This document shows positions 37,245-46,462 of a stretch of DNA of 64,000 nt, piece after piece. The stretch lies in the NCBI GenBank assembly GCA_022790855.1, contig JAAVYA010000001.1, forward strand, positions 1 through 64,000, written 5' to 3'. Every line of letters begins with the position of its first letter. The first letter of the stretch is position 1. Under the pieces are notes generated by a model. The model was not told the DNA's origin. It did not search any database and saw only the letters and a program-made list of their open reading frames with translations. The position numbers and the translations under genes were made by a program. This DNA comes from Lachnospiraceae bacterium. Lineage in GTDB: Bacteria > Bacillota > Clostridia > Lachnospirales > Lachnospiraceae.

Positions 37245-38762
37245 TTACGGAACATTCCCCAAAGCGCTCTTTAAGGTTCGCGCCAACAGCCTAAATTCTC
37301 CTGTCCAAAAAAACATCAGAAGATAAACCGCGTTGGGAACAACCGCCACAACCAACAGCTTCAGGGCAAATCCACCCACTCCGGCCGCCGGAATCCGTCC
37401 GCAGCACCAATAGGTCAGCAGCGCCCCGCCTACCATAACCGCTCCATACCATATATATTTTCCAAAATACTTCCAAGGCCCTTTCTGAAATTCATAACGG
37501 AACAGCACCACAGGCTCTATCCAGGTGGTGACAAGAAGCGTCGTAATTAAAGTTCCTAAAAATACTCCCAGTATTCCGGTACGCTTTACCAGGATCAGGG
37601 AAATCACCAGATTTACCACAACCTCCACATAGGGCTTAAATACATCCTGCATATAAAGCCCGGCAGCGCACTTGAATGTAATACACGCCTGTCTCACACC
37701 GGTACAGTAAAATTTGGCCGCCAGCACGGCTACAATGGGCATACCGTATAAGAACCGTTCTCCCACCCAGATCTCAATAAAAGGATTGGACAAGCAGAAC
37801 AAAGCCGTCGCACAAAATCCGAAAAGCCAAAAGCCCACAAAAAACACCATGTAAAACGTGTCTTCCTTCTGTTTCTCATCACCTAAAACCAGCAGGTTTC
37901 CCACACTGGACGTGATCGCGGTAAATGCCTGGTTCAGCACTGTCTGGACGGCATTGATAATCATTTGGTAATTGGAATACAGGCCTACTTCTACAATCCC
38001 CACAAATTTGGAAATAATCAGATTATCTGTAGAACCCATTACAATGCCTCCCAGGTTATGGCCAATCATAGCAAGGGTATTAAATTTAATCTGTTTCGAA
38101 ATGACTGGATCTATCTTATACTTCTCCCCGGACCTTAAAAAGGGATACCGCCAATCCGCAATGCGGGAAATAATAATATTCTCCGCCAAGGTAGCCGCAA
38201 TCTGAACTACAAAATAGGCAATAAAGTCTCTTGTCACTAAAAGTACAACGATTTGAATCCCCACCATAAATGTGAAACAAATTCCATGGTTCAAGGACAC
38301 CAGGAAATTTTCCTGGTTTGCATTTACAAAAGCCGTTTTGTAAGAATAGAAATACGAAACTCCCGTATTCACCACATACAATAAATAAATCAAGTAAATA
38401 TGAGGGATGTCCGGCATTTCCTTCACCAAATGGGGCAAAAAGGGAGCCAGAGCCGTTCCGACTATCAAAACAAAGCAGCCTACCCCTCGGTAGAATTTCT
38501 GATAAAATCCCATCAGGGCAATAATCTGTTCCCGGTTTTGTTCCGCAATCGGCTTATAAAGGCTGAACACGATCGCCGTACCGATGCCAAGCTCCGCCAA
38601 TGACAGCATGGAAAGGATATTGGCAAATAAGCCGCTGATCCCAAGATATTCTTCGCCCAGCGCATCGATAAAAACCGTCCTGCTCACAAAACCCAGCAGA
38701 ATGATCAAAAGCTGCATTCCCCAGCCGAATATTACGTTTTTTAATGATTTGACCGCTCTCAT
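37245..38762 (-). CDS. Oligosaccharide flippase, Wzx/MATE-like
   Basis: A 505-residue protein with 12 to 14 hydrophobic helices. It opens with FGWGMQLLIILLGFVSRTVF and YLGISGLFANILSMLSLAELGIGTAIVF, the usual Wzx/polysaccharide-transport start. Family members flip undecaprenyl-linked oligosaccharides outward for polymerisation. The locus therefore contains a flippase as well as two ABC exporters. AAAGGA precedes the ATG. The stop is 11 bases before the next transcription unit's leader region. Confidence 0.9.
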   Translation of the reverse strand: MRAVKSLKNVIFGWGMQLLIILLGFVSRTVFIDALGEEYLGISGLFANILSMLSLAELGIGTAIVFSLYKPIAEQNREQIIALMGFYQKFYRGVGCFVLIVGTALAPFLPHLVKEMPDIPHIYLIYLLYVVNTGVSYFYSYKTAFVNANQENFLVSLNHGICFTFMVGIQIVVLLVTRDFIAYFVVQIAATLAENIIISRIADWRYPFLRSGEKYKIDPVISKQIKFNTLAMIGHNLGGIVMGSTDNLIISKFVGIVEVGLYSNYQMIINAVQTVLNQAFTAITSSVGNLLVLGDEKQKEDTFYMVFFVGFWLFGFCATALFCLSNPFIEIWVGERFLYGMPIVAVLAAKFYCTGVRQACITFKCAAGLYMQDVFKPYVEVVVNLVISLILVKRTGILGVFLGTLITTLLVTTWIEPVVLFRYEFQKGPWKYFGKYIWYGAVMVGGALLTYWCCGRIPAAGVGGFALKLLVVAVVPNAVYLLMFFWTGEFRLLARTLKSALGNVP

Positions 38763-38773
38763 ACTCTGATCCT

Positions 38774-39733
38774 TTATGCTCCTTTGTCAGCCAGCTTCTT
38801 TCGCTTACTCCAGCTGATAAAATATTCGGTAAATAACATCCTAAAGTATCCGCTGGCACAAAAGCCCCGGAAGAATTCCCTGAAGCAGGCGCCCCAGCGG
38901 TGTTCTGCCATATGCTGGCAAAAGCTGCTTAAAATCCGGTCTGCCTGGTCAAATCTCTGTTTTTGAGATTCCCGATAACAGGAAAATTGTTGATTCAAAA
39001 ACTCGGGAGAAATATCTGCCACTCTCTCTCCCTTTGCATATTTCTGCCGGATATACCTGGCTTTCATGGCCTGCTCCATGGCGAAATTCCTGGAAACGGA
39101 ATTCTCCCTCAGACGGTATTGTACCGTATGGTCCGGAATCTTTATCACACGGGTTCCTTCCTGAAGCGCCCGCAATACAAACTCCAGATCTTCACAGTAC
39201 CGTACCTCCCGGTATCCTTCCAAACGATCATATACTGTTTTTTTCAACAGCCAGGTACTGTGATGGGCTACATTTCCATATTTCATAACTTGTGCAAAGG
39301 CTTTTGGCCCAAACCTCTCATCAGAAGCGCCCTCCACAAGCTGGCCGTCATCATGGATAAAATCTATGGCCGAAATTACAAAATCTGCATCCTGTTCTTT
39401 CATAGCTTCCATCTGAATCCGAAACCGTTGGGGATCACAGATGTCGTCTGCATCTATTCTGGCCACATAGACTCCATGGGCGTACTCCAAAGCGCGGTTT
39501 AAGCTGGCCACCAAACCAATATTTTTTTCATTGGGAACAAATATGATCCTGGAATCCTGTTTTTGATACTCCAATATTACCTCCCTGAGCATCTCATTTT
39601 CCGGACGGTCCAGGACAATGATAAATTCCAGGTTTCGATAAGACTGTTTCAAAACGGACTCGATACAGTCCCGAAGCCATTCTTCTTTTTCATTATATGT
39701 ACTCATGATGACCGAAATCAATTCTTCTGCCAT
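38774..39733 (-). CDS. Glycosyltransferase family 2
   Basis: Start at 39733 (MAEELISVIMSTYNE), where AGAGGAG lies closely upstream; the longer frame would begin inside the structured leader. The 319-residue product shows the GT-A core: SVIMSTYNE, FIIVLDRPEN, GLVASLNRAL, then ARIDADDI as the metal-binding motif, and RYCEDLEFVLRAL. It is the first gene of the large locus, behind a roughly 200-base leader and a strong promoter. Confidence 0.9.
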   Translation of the reverse strand: MAEELISVIMSTYNEKEEWLRDCIESVLKQSYRNLEFIIVLDRPENEMLREVILEYQKQDSRIIFVPNEKNIGLVASLNRALEYAHGVYVARIDADDICDPQRFRIQMEAMKEQDADFVISAIDFIHDDGQLVEGASDERFGPKAFAQVMKYGNVAHHSTWLLKKTVYDRLEGYREVRYCEDLEFVLRALQEGTRVIKIPDHTVQYRLRENSVSRNFAMEQAMKARYIRQKYAKGERVADISPEFLNQQFSCYRESQKQRFDQADRILSSFCQHMAEHRWGACFREFFRGFCASGYFRMLFTEYFISWSKRKKLADKGA

Positions 39734-39759
39734 GCCATTCTCCTCTCCAGTTGACTTCC

Positions 39760-39906
39760 CGTTACTATTCACGGCCCAGGGTCGCTCATAGTAACGATTC
39801 GGGGCGATATTCCAAGTTTTGCTTTGCAAAAATCGCCCCTCACACCTGAATCATATTCTCACGGAATACGCAGCAAGTGCGCATTCCTGACCCCTGAATA
39901 GTAACG
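39760..39906. repeat. Structured palindromic element in the leader of the glycan locus
   Basis: A perfect 12-bp inverted repeat, CGTTACTATTCA (39760-39771) and TGAATAGTAACG (39895-39906), encloses about 120 bases. A further ATAGTAACG copy lies at 39788-39796. Inside it a second hairpin pairs GGGGCGAT (39801-39808) with ATCGCCCC (39832-39839) around a TTTTGCTTTGCAAAA palindrome. On the minus strand this would all be in the 5' leader of the 39733 gene. It looks like a small mobile palindromic element or a regulatory RNA; no known riboswitch was recognised. Confidence 0.7.
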
Positions 39907-39940
39907 ACTTACCGCCGATATTCCATTCGGCTTTTCTGCC

Positions 39941-39969
39941 ATTATATATAACTTTGCCGGATTCTGCAA
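39941..39969 (-). promoter_or_regulatory. Strong sigma-A-type promoter at the head of the glycan locus
   Basis: Minus-strand TTGCAG (39964-39969), a 17-base spacer and perfect TATAAT (39941-39946). Start near 39934 leaves a leader of about 200 bases, containing the palindromic element, before the first glycosyltransferase. Confidence 0.72.
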
Positions 39970-40008
39970 TGATTTTTATAGAGAAACGCTGATAAAGCTG
40001 TTACGATA

Positions 40009-40052
40009 CCCCCAGTGTACAAGGGAACATACGCCCCAAGTACACTGAGGGG
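40009..40052. repeat. GC-rich hairpin between divergent promoters
   Basis: CCCC + AGTGTAC (40010-40020) pairs with GTACACT (40040-40046) and, after a two-base bulge, GGGG (40049-40052). No T-run follows on either strand. It lies between the minus-strand promoter at 39941 and the plus-strand promoter at 40077; its function is unknown. Confidence 0.5.
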
Positions 40053-40076
40053 AAGCGCTCCCGTGTTACAAAATCC

Positions 40077-40105
40077 TTGACACCATTCCTTTGAGACCGT
40101 AAGAT
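40077..40105 (+). promoter_or_regulatory. Sigma-A-type promoter for the lone plus-strand glycosyltransferase
   Basis: Perfect TTGACA (40077-40082), 17-base spacer, TAAGAT (40100-40105). Start near 40112; an AGGAG at 40139-40143 precedes the ATG at 40155. Confidence 0.6.
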
Positions 40106-40154
40106 AAATAAAGACTCATGAACTTTATTTTCACAGACAGGAGATACACAAATT

Positions 40155-41324
40155 ATGAAAGCAGCGTTGGTATTTCAAAGCCTGGGCATCGGCGGAGTGG
40201 AACGGGTAGGAGTGGAATATGCCCATATGTTTCAAGAACTTGGCTACGAAGTTGACATTTATAACTTGGATCCTTCCGCCACGGAAATGGAACCGCGGTT
40301 TCCTAAGGGAGCCCATATTTATCACAAATATCTACCGGAATTTTTATTGCCTGACCGTTACTTTAACGGGGTGAAACGCTGGTGGTGGGGAAAGTACGCT
40401 TACCCGCTGTTATATCTGGGCACTTCTATCCTTCTCTACCTTTATCGCTTTACCATGGGCAGACGCAGAAGCTATGATATTTCCGTTGCATTTTCCGGCC
40501 ATTTCCGGGATCTTACGTTTGTCTCCCGCAACTTCATCAAAGGCAAAAAAAAGACGGCCTGGCTCCATGTAGGGTCTCTGATGGATAATATGGTAGCCTC
40601 CAGCGCCTACGGAGATATCTACCGGAAGCTGAAAAATATCTGCACCTTAAGCTCGGACGGCGACTACCGCGTACTGTTGCGCAATATCGCCCTGCGGGAT
40701 CTGAATATCCACCGGATCTACAATCCTCTGCGGCTGGAGCAGGAAAAACTAGATACAGATTTCATCCAAGAATTAAAAGACACATATGGCGATTTTTTAT
40801 TGATGGTGGGCCGGTTTGACCCGGACAAAGATCAGAAAACGGTGATTCTTGCATATCACAAGCTCTACCAGGAACACAACCTTCCTAATAAGCTGGTTTT
40901 TGTAGGGGGTGGCTCTACTCTGGCGGAATGCCGCTCTCTGGCAGAATCCCTAGGGCTGTCCCATCAAATTACTTTCTTTGGTCCCAGGCAGGATGTGGCC
41001 AATTTCTATTCTGCTGCCCACCTGGCCCTTCATTCCAGCCCTGCGGAGGGCCTGGGCGTCGTTCTTTTGGAAGCCATGAAGTACCGCCTGCCTGTTGTGG
41101 CAACCGACAGCCCCCCTGGTGTGCGGGAAGTACTGGGACATGATGAATACGGCCTTACCTGCCGCGTGGGAGATTACGAAGACATGGCTGAGAAAATATT
41201 GCGGATGCTGACAGACCCAAGCCTTTATGAACATTATCAAAAGCAGGGTCAGAAACGGATTGTTGATTTTTCTTATGAAAAAATCCGGGAAGAGCTGGCC
41301 CGGATTCTTGATGAATTAAAGTAA
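40155..41324 (+). CDS. Glycosyltransferase family 4
   Basis: A 389-residue GT-B enzyme and the only plus-strand gene of the window. The N-terminal FQSLGIGGVERVGVEYA is the GT4 acceptor-side signature. The donor-side domain has MVGRFDPDKDQ, LVFVGGGSTLAE, ITFFGPRQDVANFY and the E-x7-E motif in SSPAEGLGVVLLEAM. It transfers a sugar from an NDP donor with retention of configuration. Its stop faces the GT14 stop six bases away with no clear terminator between. Divergent, separately promoted placement suggests it was inserted or is regulated apart from the two flanking blocks. Confidence 0.93.
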   Translation: MKAALVFQSLGIGGVERVGVEYAHMFQELGYEVDIYNLDPSATEMEPRFPKGAHIYHKYLPEFLLPDRYFNGVKRWWWGKYAYPLLYLGTSILLYLYRFTMGRRRSYDISVAFSGHFRDLTFVSRNFIKGKKKTAWLHVGSLMDNMVASSAYGDIYRKLKNICTLSSDGDYRVLLRNIALRDLNIHRIYNPLRLEQEKLDTDFIQELKDTYGDFLLMVGRFDPDKDQKTVILAYHKLYQEHNLPNKLVFVGGGSTLAECRSLAESLGLSHQITFFGPRQDVANFYSAAHLALHSSPAEGLGVVLLEAMKYRLPVVATDSPPGVREVLGHDEYGLTCRVGDYEDMAEKILRMLTDPSLYEHYQKQGQKRIVDFSYEKIREELARILDELK

Positions 41325-41330
41325 TAAGGT

Positions 41331-42233
41331 TCACGAACATACCGTATCACCCTGATTTATGCTGCAATCATCGGCAATTAATGCCACAACCTCCTCGTCT
41401 ACTACAGAACTAAACTTCCTTGCCCAAAGATACCCGGAATCCATCAATTCCCGAAAGTCCTCTTTCCGGAATACATAGGGTTCACCTCGTTCCCAATCTA
41501 TGAAACGGAGCGGTTTGTCCGAGATTTTATCTCGAAAAGGAGAATTCAGCAGGGTATTTTGAATAAAAAATTCATCCCCGCACAATGTCATCCGGTACTG
41601 TTTATAAATCTCTTCCTCCTTGGAAACAATATATTCCAAGCAAGGCCGGGTAATGTTAATCCAGTTTGCTCCCATCCGCATTTCTGTCCCTTTGCAGCGA
41701 TCCACACGCAGCAGCTTTTGAATAGGAAGACAAACCGCCGCCAAAAATTTCAGAACATGAGCGCTCTTTCCTTTGGCACGGGCAGCTCCTATTTTTTCCT
41801 GAAAGGGGTAATAATATTTCACCCGGAAAATATATTTTTTCTCACTAGGATCATAGGGATCCATGGTCACAAACTCCTGGCCATCATGGCTGTCAAAAAA
41901 AGCGTGGATTTCTTCTTGGGACTTAAGGGGCAAATCCACTCCTGACAGCAGATGATAATATTGGTATTTCACTTTTGCCTGAGTAACCATATATTTGAAC
42001 ATGCCCATTTCACAGGCAATCTGGCTGTATCCGCCCCAATTCACCTCTGCTGGCGGCACATAAAACAGTCCTGACTTCCTGACTCTCTGGGAAATCTCTT
42101 CTTTGGGAAAATCTATTGCTTTTTTATCAATGTGAAGATAAATATCATTTTCTTCATAGTCCAGAAGCTCCAGCAACTGTCCCAGCAGCTCAAATTCATT
42201 GTGCGCCATAACTAAATAAGCATGTCTGCCCAT
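41331..42233 (-). CDS. GT14-type beta-1,6-N-acetylglucosaminyltransferase-like protein
   Basis: ATG at 42233 (MGRHAYLVMAHNE) chosen for the AAGGAG six bases upstream; an in-frame TTG 18 bases earlier overlaps that site. The 300-residue product matches the core-2/I-branching family: YLVMAHNEFELL, DIYLHIDKKA, VNWGGYSQ, YYHLLSGVDLPLKSQEEI and a late LCGDEFFIQNTLL. Bacterial members act in surface glycan synthesis, sometimes as xylosyl- or GlcNAc-transferases. The sugar added is unknown. Last gene of the second glycan block, 24 bases after glf. Confidence 0.88.
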   Translation of the reverse strand: MGRHAYLVMAHNEFELLGQLLELLDYEENDIYLHIDKKAIDFPKEEISQRVRKSGLFYVPPAEVNWGGYSQIACEMGMFKYMVTQAKVKYQYYHLLSGVDLPLKSQEEIHAFFDSHDGQEFVTMDPYDPSEKKYIFRVKYYYPFQEKIGAARAKGKSAHVLKFLAAVCLPIQKLLRVDRCKGTEMRMGANWINITRPCLEYIVSKEEEIYKQYRMTLCGDEFFIQNTLLNSPFRDKISDKPLRFIDWERGEPYVFRKEDFRELMDSGYLWARKFSSVVDEEVVALIADDCSINQGDTVCS

Positions 42234-42256
42234 ATCCCGCTCCTTTATCAAAATTA

Positions 42257-43345
42257 CTACAGATACTGTTCCGCCGCCGCCAGAGCCGCTTCTAACACCT
42301 TATCCATATCATAATACTTATACTGCCCCAAACGGCCTCCGAAGACCACCCTCTCTTCCGCCTTGCCAAGCTGCCGATACCGTTCATAAAGGCCGTCATT
42401 TTCTTCATTATTCACCGGATAATAAGGTTCTACCCCCGGTTCCCATTCCCGGCTGTATTCCCTGGAAATAATTGTTACCGGCTGTTTTCCAAACTCAAAG
42501 TGTTTATGTTCAATAATGCGGGTATACGGCACCTCCCGCTGGGTATAATTTACCACCGCATTTCCTTGGTAATTCTCACATTCCAGACGTTCCGTTTCAA
42601 AATACACCGAACGGTACTGCAGAGGGCCAAACTGATATCGGTAATATTCGTCAATCTGCCCGGTAAATATCAGACGGTCATACGCAACATCTTCCAGAGT
42701 AAAAAAGTCGGTATTTAGCCGTACCGGTATATGCTCCAGCATCCGCTCCACCAGCCTTGTGTATCCTCCGATGGGAATTCCCTGATAGCGGTCGTTAAAA
42801 TAATTGTTGTCATAAGTAAATCGAAGAGGCAGCCGCTTAATAATAAAGGCCGGCAGCTCTTTGCAGTCACGCCCCCATTGTTTCTCCGTATAGCCCTTGA
42901 TCAGCTTCTCATAGACGTCCCGTCCTACCAGGGACAATGCCTGCTCTTCCAGATTTTGAGGTTCTTGAATGTCCAGATTGGCAATCTGCTTTGCGATGAT
43001 TTCTTTCGCTTCCTCAGGCGTACGGATATTCCACATTTTACTAAAGGTATTCATATTAAAAGGAAGATTATATAGCTCGTCCTTATATACCGCTATCGGA
43101 GCATTCACATACTGATTGAACTCCGCAAACTGGTTCACATATTCCCATATCTTTCGGTTGGATGTATGAAAAATATGGGCTCCGTACTTATGCACCTGAA
43201 TCCCATCTATTTCCTCCGTATAAACATTCCCTCCAATATGATCTCTCCGGTCAATGACAAGACAGCTTTTTCCTTTCTTCTTTGCTTCATGTGCGAAGGC
43301 GGCTCCGAATAATCCGGCTCCCACAATCAAAAAATCGTATTTCAT
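42257..43345 (-). CDS. glf: UDP-galactopyranose mutase
   Basis: A 362-residue flavoenzyme. FLIVGAGLFGAAFA (5-18) binds FAD; DRRDHIGGNVY, KYGAHIFHTSN and LPFNMNTFSKMW are family signatures. It interconverts UDP-galactopyranose and UDP-galactofuranose, implying galactofuranose in one of the local glycans. AGAGGAG precedes the ATG. Confidence 0.97.
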   Translation of the reverse strand: MKYDFLIVGAGLFGAAFAHEAKKKGKSCLVIDRRDHIGGNVYTEEIDGIQVHKYGAHIFHTSNRKIWEYVNQFAEFNQYVNAPIAVYKDELYNLPFNMNTFSKMWNIRTPEEAKEIIAKQIANLDIQEPQNLEEQALSLVGRDVYEKLIKGYTEKQWGRDCKELPAFIIKRLPLRFTYDNNYFNDRYQGIPIGGYTRLVERMLEHIPVRLNTDFFTLEDVAYDRLIFTGQIDEYYRYQFGPLQYRSVYFETERLECENYQGNAVVNYTQREVPYTRIIEHKHFEFGKQPVTIISREYSREWEPGVEPYYPVNNEENDGLYERYRQLGKAEERVVFGGRLGQYKYYDMDKVLEAALAAAEQYL

Positions 43346-43415
43346 AATCTCCTCTTTCCTGACGCTTCGGCGTCATCCGACAGATTGGAACATATTACTT
43401 TCAACTTTTCCTCTG

Positions 43416-44390
43416 TTAAAAAGAAAGAAGCCGGATCAAAAGCCCATCCAGCTTCATCCTCTCTGCCATGCGATAGACAGACGCCGCATAGCGGACCTTC
43501 TTCTGCTCCTCTTTTTCTTTTCCCAGGCCAATCCGTTTATTCCTAAGATATCCTGGGAACATTCTATGCATCTGTATCTTAAAATCCTTATGCATCTGAT
43601 ATGCCGCCCCTTTCCCTGCATGATGGCACTGAAGGAGCAGACAGCTCAAAATTGCTGAAAAATAAACGTATTCCAGCAAGTCCTTATGAAGAACGAAGGC
43701 TTGTGTTTTACAATACTCTTTATATACTTCCCGAAAATTGCCCACAAAACGCTGATACTTCTGGGTTCCGTTTTGGGTCCGCGTAATGGAGGAAGGATTG
43801 CAGACATAATAATAACCGCAATAATCTATCACCGTAATCCTGGCTCCCTCCAGAAGGCAGCGATAGTTGAAGGGATTATCCTCATAGGTGCGGATCCCTC
43901 TGAAATCCAGTCCATGTTCCTGCAAAAAGCTTCTTCGGTACATACGCATCCAAACAGCCGGATACAGCCAAGGCGTATCCGGCGTATCTTTCATAGCAAT
44001 GACAGCCTCCTGTCGGCCTGACACCCGGATATAGCCCCCCACAGCAATATCTGCCCCTGTACGCTCCAACTCCCGGATGTATATCTCCAGAAAATCCCCC
44101 TTCACATAGTCGTCACTGTCAAAAAACACCAGATATTGTCCCGACGCAGACTGCATTCCACGATCCCTGGAAGCCCCCAGCCCTATATTTTTTTCATTGT
44201 CCAGCCGCCTGACTTTCCCAGGATACCGCTCTATAAATTCATCTACAATCTCCATGCTGCCATCAGGTGTGCAATCATTGACACATAAAACCTCAAAATC
44301 CTGAAATGTCTGTCTTAAAATGCTGTCTAAGCATCTTCTGATATAAGGCTCCACATTATAAATCGGAACAATTACGGATATTTTCGCCAT
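43416..44390 (-). CDS. Glycosyltransferase family 2
   Basis: A 324-residue GT-A transferase with ISVIVPIYNVEPYIRRCL at the N-terminus, VLCVNDCTPDGS, and the metal site FFDSDDYV (91-94). YEDNPFNYRCLLEGA is the usual acceptor-side block. The tail is basic and possibly peripheral to the membrane. It sits between rmlD and glf, so it may use dTDP-rhamnose or UDP-Galf; this is context only. Confidence 0.9.
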   Translation of the reverse strand: MAKISVIVPIYNVEPYIRRCLDSILRQTFQDFEVLCVNDCTPDGSMEIVDEFIERYPGKVRRLDNEKNIGLGASRDRGMQSASGQYLVFFDSDDYVKGDFLEIYIRELERTGADIAVGGYIRVSGRQEAVIAMKDTPDTPWLYPAVWMRMYRRSFLQEHGLDFRGIRTYEDNPFNYRCLLEGARITVIDYCGYYYVCNPSSITRTQNGTQKYQRFVGNFREVYKEYCKTQAFVLHKDLLEYVYFSAILSCLLLQCHHAGKGAAYQMHKDFKIQMHRMFPGYLRNKRIGLGKEKEEQKKVRYAASVYRMAERMKLDGLLIRLLSF

Positions 44391-44414
44391 TCTCCTTCTC
44401 CCGTTTCTTCTGTC

Positions 44415-45290
44415 TTATTTCTTCCCCGACTCCATATATTCTGCCAGGGCGTCTTTCCAGTCGGCCATCTGGTATCCGCTGGTAAGTCTCAGCATATAAT
44501 TGTCCAACACGGAATACGCCGGCCGGGGCGCCGTTGTGGGACAGATATTTCCATATTCCTCTGTAGTCACGTGTTTTACCAAGGTATTTTTACCGGCAAG
44601 GCGAAAAATTTCTTCTGCAAATCCGGCCCAACTGCAGCTTCCCTCACAGGTTCCGTGAAACAAGCCATAATTCTCCGTGGGTTCCAGATGATGGATTAAC
44701 CGTGCCAACTCCTCGGCACTGGTGGGACTTCCCCATTGATCGTCTACCACGGTTACTTCTTCCCGGCTCTCTGACAAGCGAAGCATGGTTTTCACGAAAT
44801 TCTTGCCTTCTCCATAAAGCCAGGCCGTGCGGATGATGAAATACCGCTCCCCAAACTGCTGCACAAACCGCTCCCCTTCCAGCTTTGTCTTTCCATATGC
44901 GCCGGTAGGGCCTGTCTGATCAAATTCCGTATAAGGTTTCCTGGCCTCTCCGGAAAACACATAATCAGTGGAAACATGAACCAGCTTCGCTCCCACTTTG
45001 GCGGAAGCAATAGCCATATTCCTGGCTCCCAGGGCATTGATGCGGTACGCACTGTCCCATTGTTCCTCACAGGCATCCACCCCCGTATGGGCGGCACAAT
45101 TCATAACTACATCTGGTTTTTTGCTTTCCACCAGCTTCAACACTTCCTCTAAGCTGGTAATATCCAATGCCATGGATGTATCGGAATCTATGACGTCCGT
45201 ATTGATAAATTCTACTTGCTCTCCTTCATATTCCTTTCGGATCGCTCTGCCCAACTGGCCGTTACAGCCGGTGATTAAAATCTTTTTCAT
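44415..45290 (-). CDS. rmlD: dTDP-4-dehydrorhamnose reductase
   Basis: Start at 45290 (MKKILITGCNGQLGRAI) with GGAG eight or so bases upstream; the longer frame overlaps the previous gene. The 291-residue product has the NAD(P)-binding TGCNGQLG (7-14), VSTDYVFSG (Thr108-Asp-Tyr) and YGKTK (Tyr132, Lys136). It performs the last step of dTDP-L-rhamnose synthesis. It is separated from rmlBAC by about 7 kb and a plus-strand gene. Confidence 0.96.
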   Translation of the reverse strand: MKKILITGCNGQLGRAIRKEYEGEQVEFINTDVIDSDTSMALDITSLEEVLKLVESKKPDVVMNCAAHTGVDACEEQWDSAYRINALGARNMAIASAKVGAKLVHVSTDYVFSGEARKPYTEFDQTGPTGAYGKTKLEGERFVQQFGERYFIIRTAWLYGEGKNFVKTMLRLSESREEVTVVDDQWGSPTSAEELARLIHHLEPTENYGLFHGTCEGSCSWAGFAEEIFRLAGKNTLVKHVTTEEYGNICPTTAPRPAYSVLDNYMLRLTSGYQMADWKDALAEYMESGKK

Positions 45291-45309
45291 GCTCTTGCTC
45301 CAATCTCTG

Positions 45310-46110
45310 TCAATGGTTATTTTTTTCTGCCCCGGCATAAGCTTTGGATAATGGCCGCGCGATACACCTAGGCCAAAACAGGCACATCATCCTGAAATCC
45401 TCATCCGTCCGTTTTCCAGCATTTATGATCTCTGTGGTGGTAGATTCCTCATGAATGCGATGCATCATCAACGGCTCCCCGATATACACAAAGCTGCCTT
45501 TCTTTCGCGAAAGCAGTTCCCAAGCTTTCCAGTCCATATTACTGCAGAAAGCGCTTTGGAATATATTCCCATGAATCTTGGGCTTATGAAATGTGACGGC
45601 AGGACAGCATATGGGATTCCCCATTGACAGGATCCTTCTGCGTACCCACTTTCTCCCTTGCAGCGCCCGAAACTTTAAAGGCGTCAGCATCAGACGCTTG
45701 ATTTTCAGATTTTGGTTTGTCTCCTGCCGTCCCTTGGGATGCTCCTCATAATAATCTGTAAACGCAATAATGGTGCGATCATCCACATGTTTTAATACAG
45801 CTTCCAGATACCCCGGTTCATATCTGTCATCCTGATGGGCAACAGTCACAAACCGAGTCTTCCCCACCTTCAGCCCAAAATCAAAGTCACCTGCAATCCC
45901 TGTGGGATTGTGGTTCACAACGACCCTCAGACTATATTTTTCGGCAATACCACGTATATAAGGATTGTCCGTCGAGGTCGCTATCACGATCTGGGAAGGA
46001 ACCGTCTGCTGCCTTAAGGAACGGATGCATTCTTCCAGGTAGGGAGATTCTTTATAAGCCAATACCACAAAGGTATGGTCACTTTTCGTCAATCTCTTTT
46101 GTCTCTTCAT
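45310..46110 (-). CDS. Glycosyltransferase family 2
   Basis: Start at 46110 (MKRQKRLTKSD), with AGAGGA a few bases upstream; an ATG six bases earlier sits on the binding site. The 266-residue product has TFVVLAYKESPYLEECIRSL, IVIATSTDNPY, and AHQDDRYEPGY as the metal-binding motif, then FCSNMDWKAWELLSRK. Family members of this shape are frequent in rhamnose-containing glycan loci. It overlaps the DUF2304 gene by about 32 bases, so the two are cotranscribed. Confidence 0.87.
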   Translation of the reverse strand: MKRQKRLTKSDHTFVVLAYKESPYLEECIRSLRQQTVPSQIVIATSTDNPYIRGIAEKYSLRVVVNHNPTGIAGDFDFGLKVGKTRFVTVAHQDDRYEPGYLEAVLKHVDDRTIIAFTDYYEEHPKGRQETNQNLKIKRLMLTPLKFRALQGRKWVRRRILSMGNPICCPAVTFHKPKIHGNIFQSAFCSNMDWKAWELLSRKKGSFVYIGEPLMMHRIHEESTTTEIINAGKRTDEDFRMMCLFWPRCIARPLSKAYAGAEKNNH

Positions 46111-46447
46111 ACTCATCCTCTTTTTTATTACGAATCGCGATTTCCTGGGTCAGATTTCTGAGCCGTGTTTCCAAAGCGGAAACCTTCAGGCTCATACTGA
46201 ATATTTTTACCAAAAGCACAAATATCATGAATAAAAATAGGAAATTAACCGGCGCCATAATCCCCAGCATCTGAGAAATCATCGTAGGGATTCCGGGGAA
46301 AATACTGATCACAATCAACATAAAAGCCAAAAGGATCCAAAATATGGCATCCTCAATCTGCGCCTTGGAATTCCTGATCTTTTTCATAATATATAACGTT
46401 GTAAGCAGCGATGCCGCAATCAAAACTATCCGTAATACCAAGCTCAT
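46079..46447 (-). CDS. DUF2304 family small membrane protein
   Basis: A 122-residue protein with three hydrophobic helices (about 3-22, 33-53, 62-85) followed by a basic-acidic cytoplasmic tail rich in Lys and Glu. The EDAIFWILLAFMLIVISIFP stretch is the DUF2304 hallmark. These proteins commonly sit beside DPM1-like GT2 genes, as here, and may anchor or assist them. The function is not established. Confidence 0.85.
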   Translation of the reverse strand: MSLVLRIVLIAASLLTTLYIMKKIRNSKAQIEDAIFWILLAFMLIVISIFPGIPTMISQMLGIMAPVNFLFLFMIFVLLVKIFSMSLKVSALETRLRNLTQEIAIRNKKEDEYEETKEIDEK

Positions 46448-46462
46448 ATGCTTATCCTCTTT

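Noticed and set aside
40009-40052. Terminator for either divergent gene
   Set aside because: It lies upstream of both genes and has no T-run.
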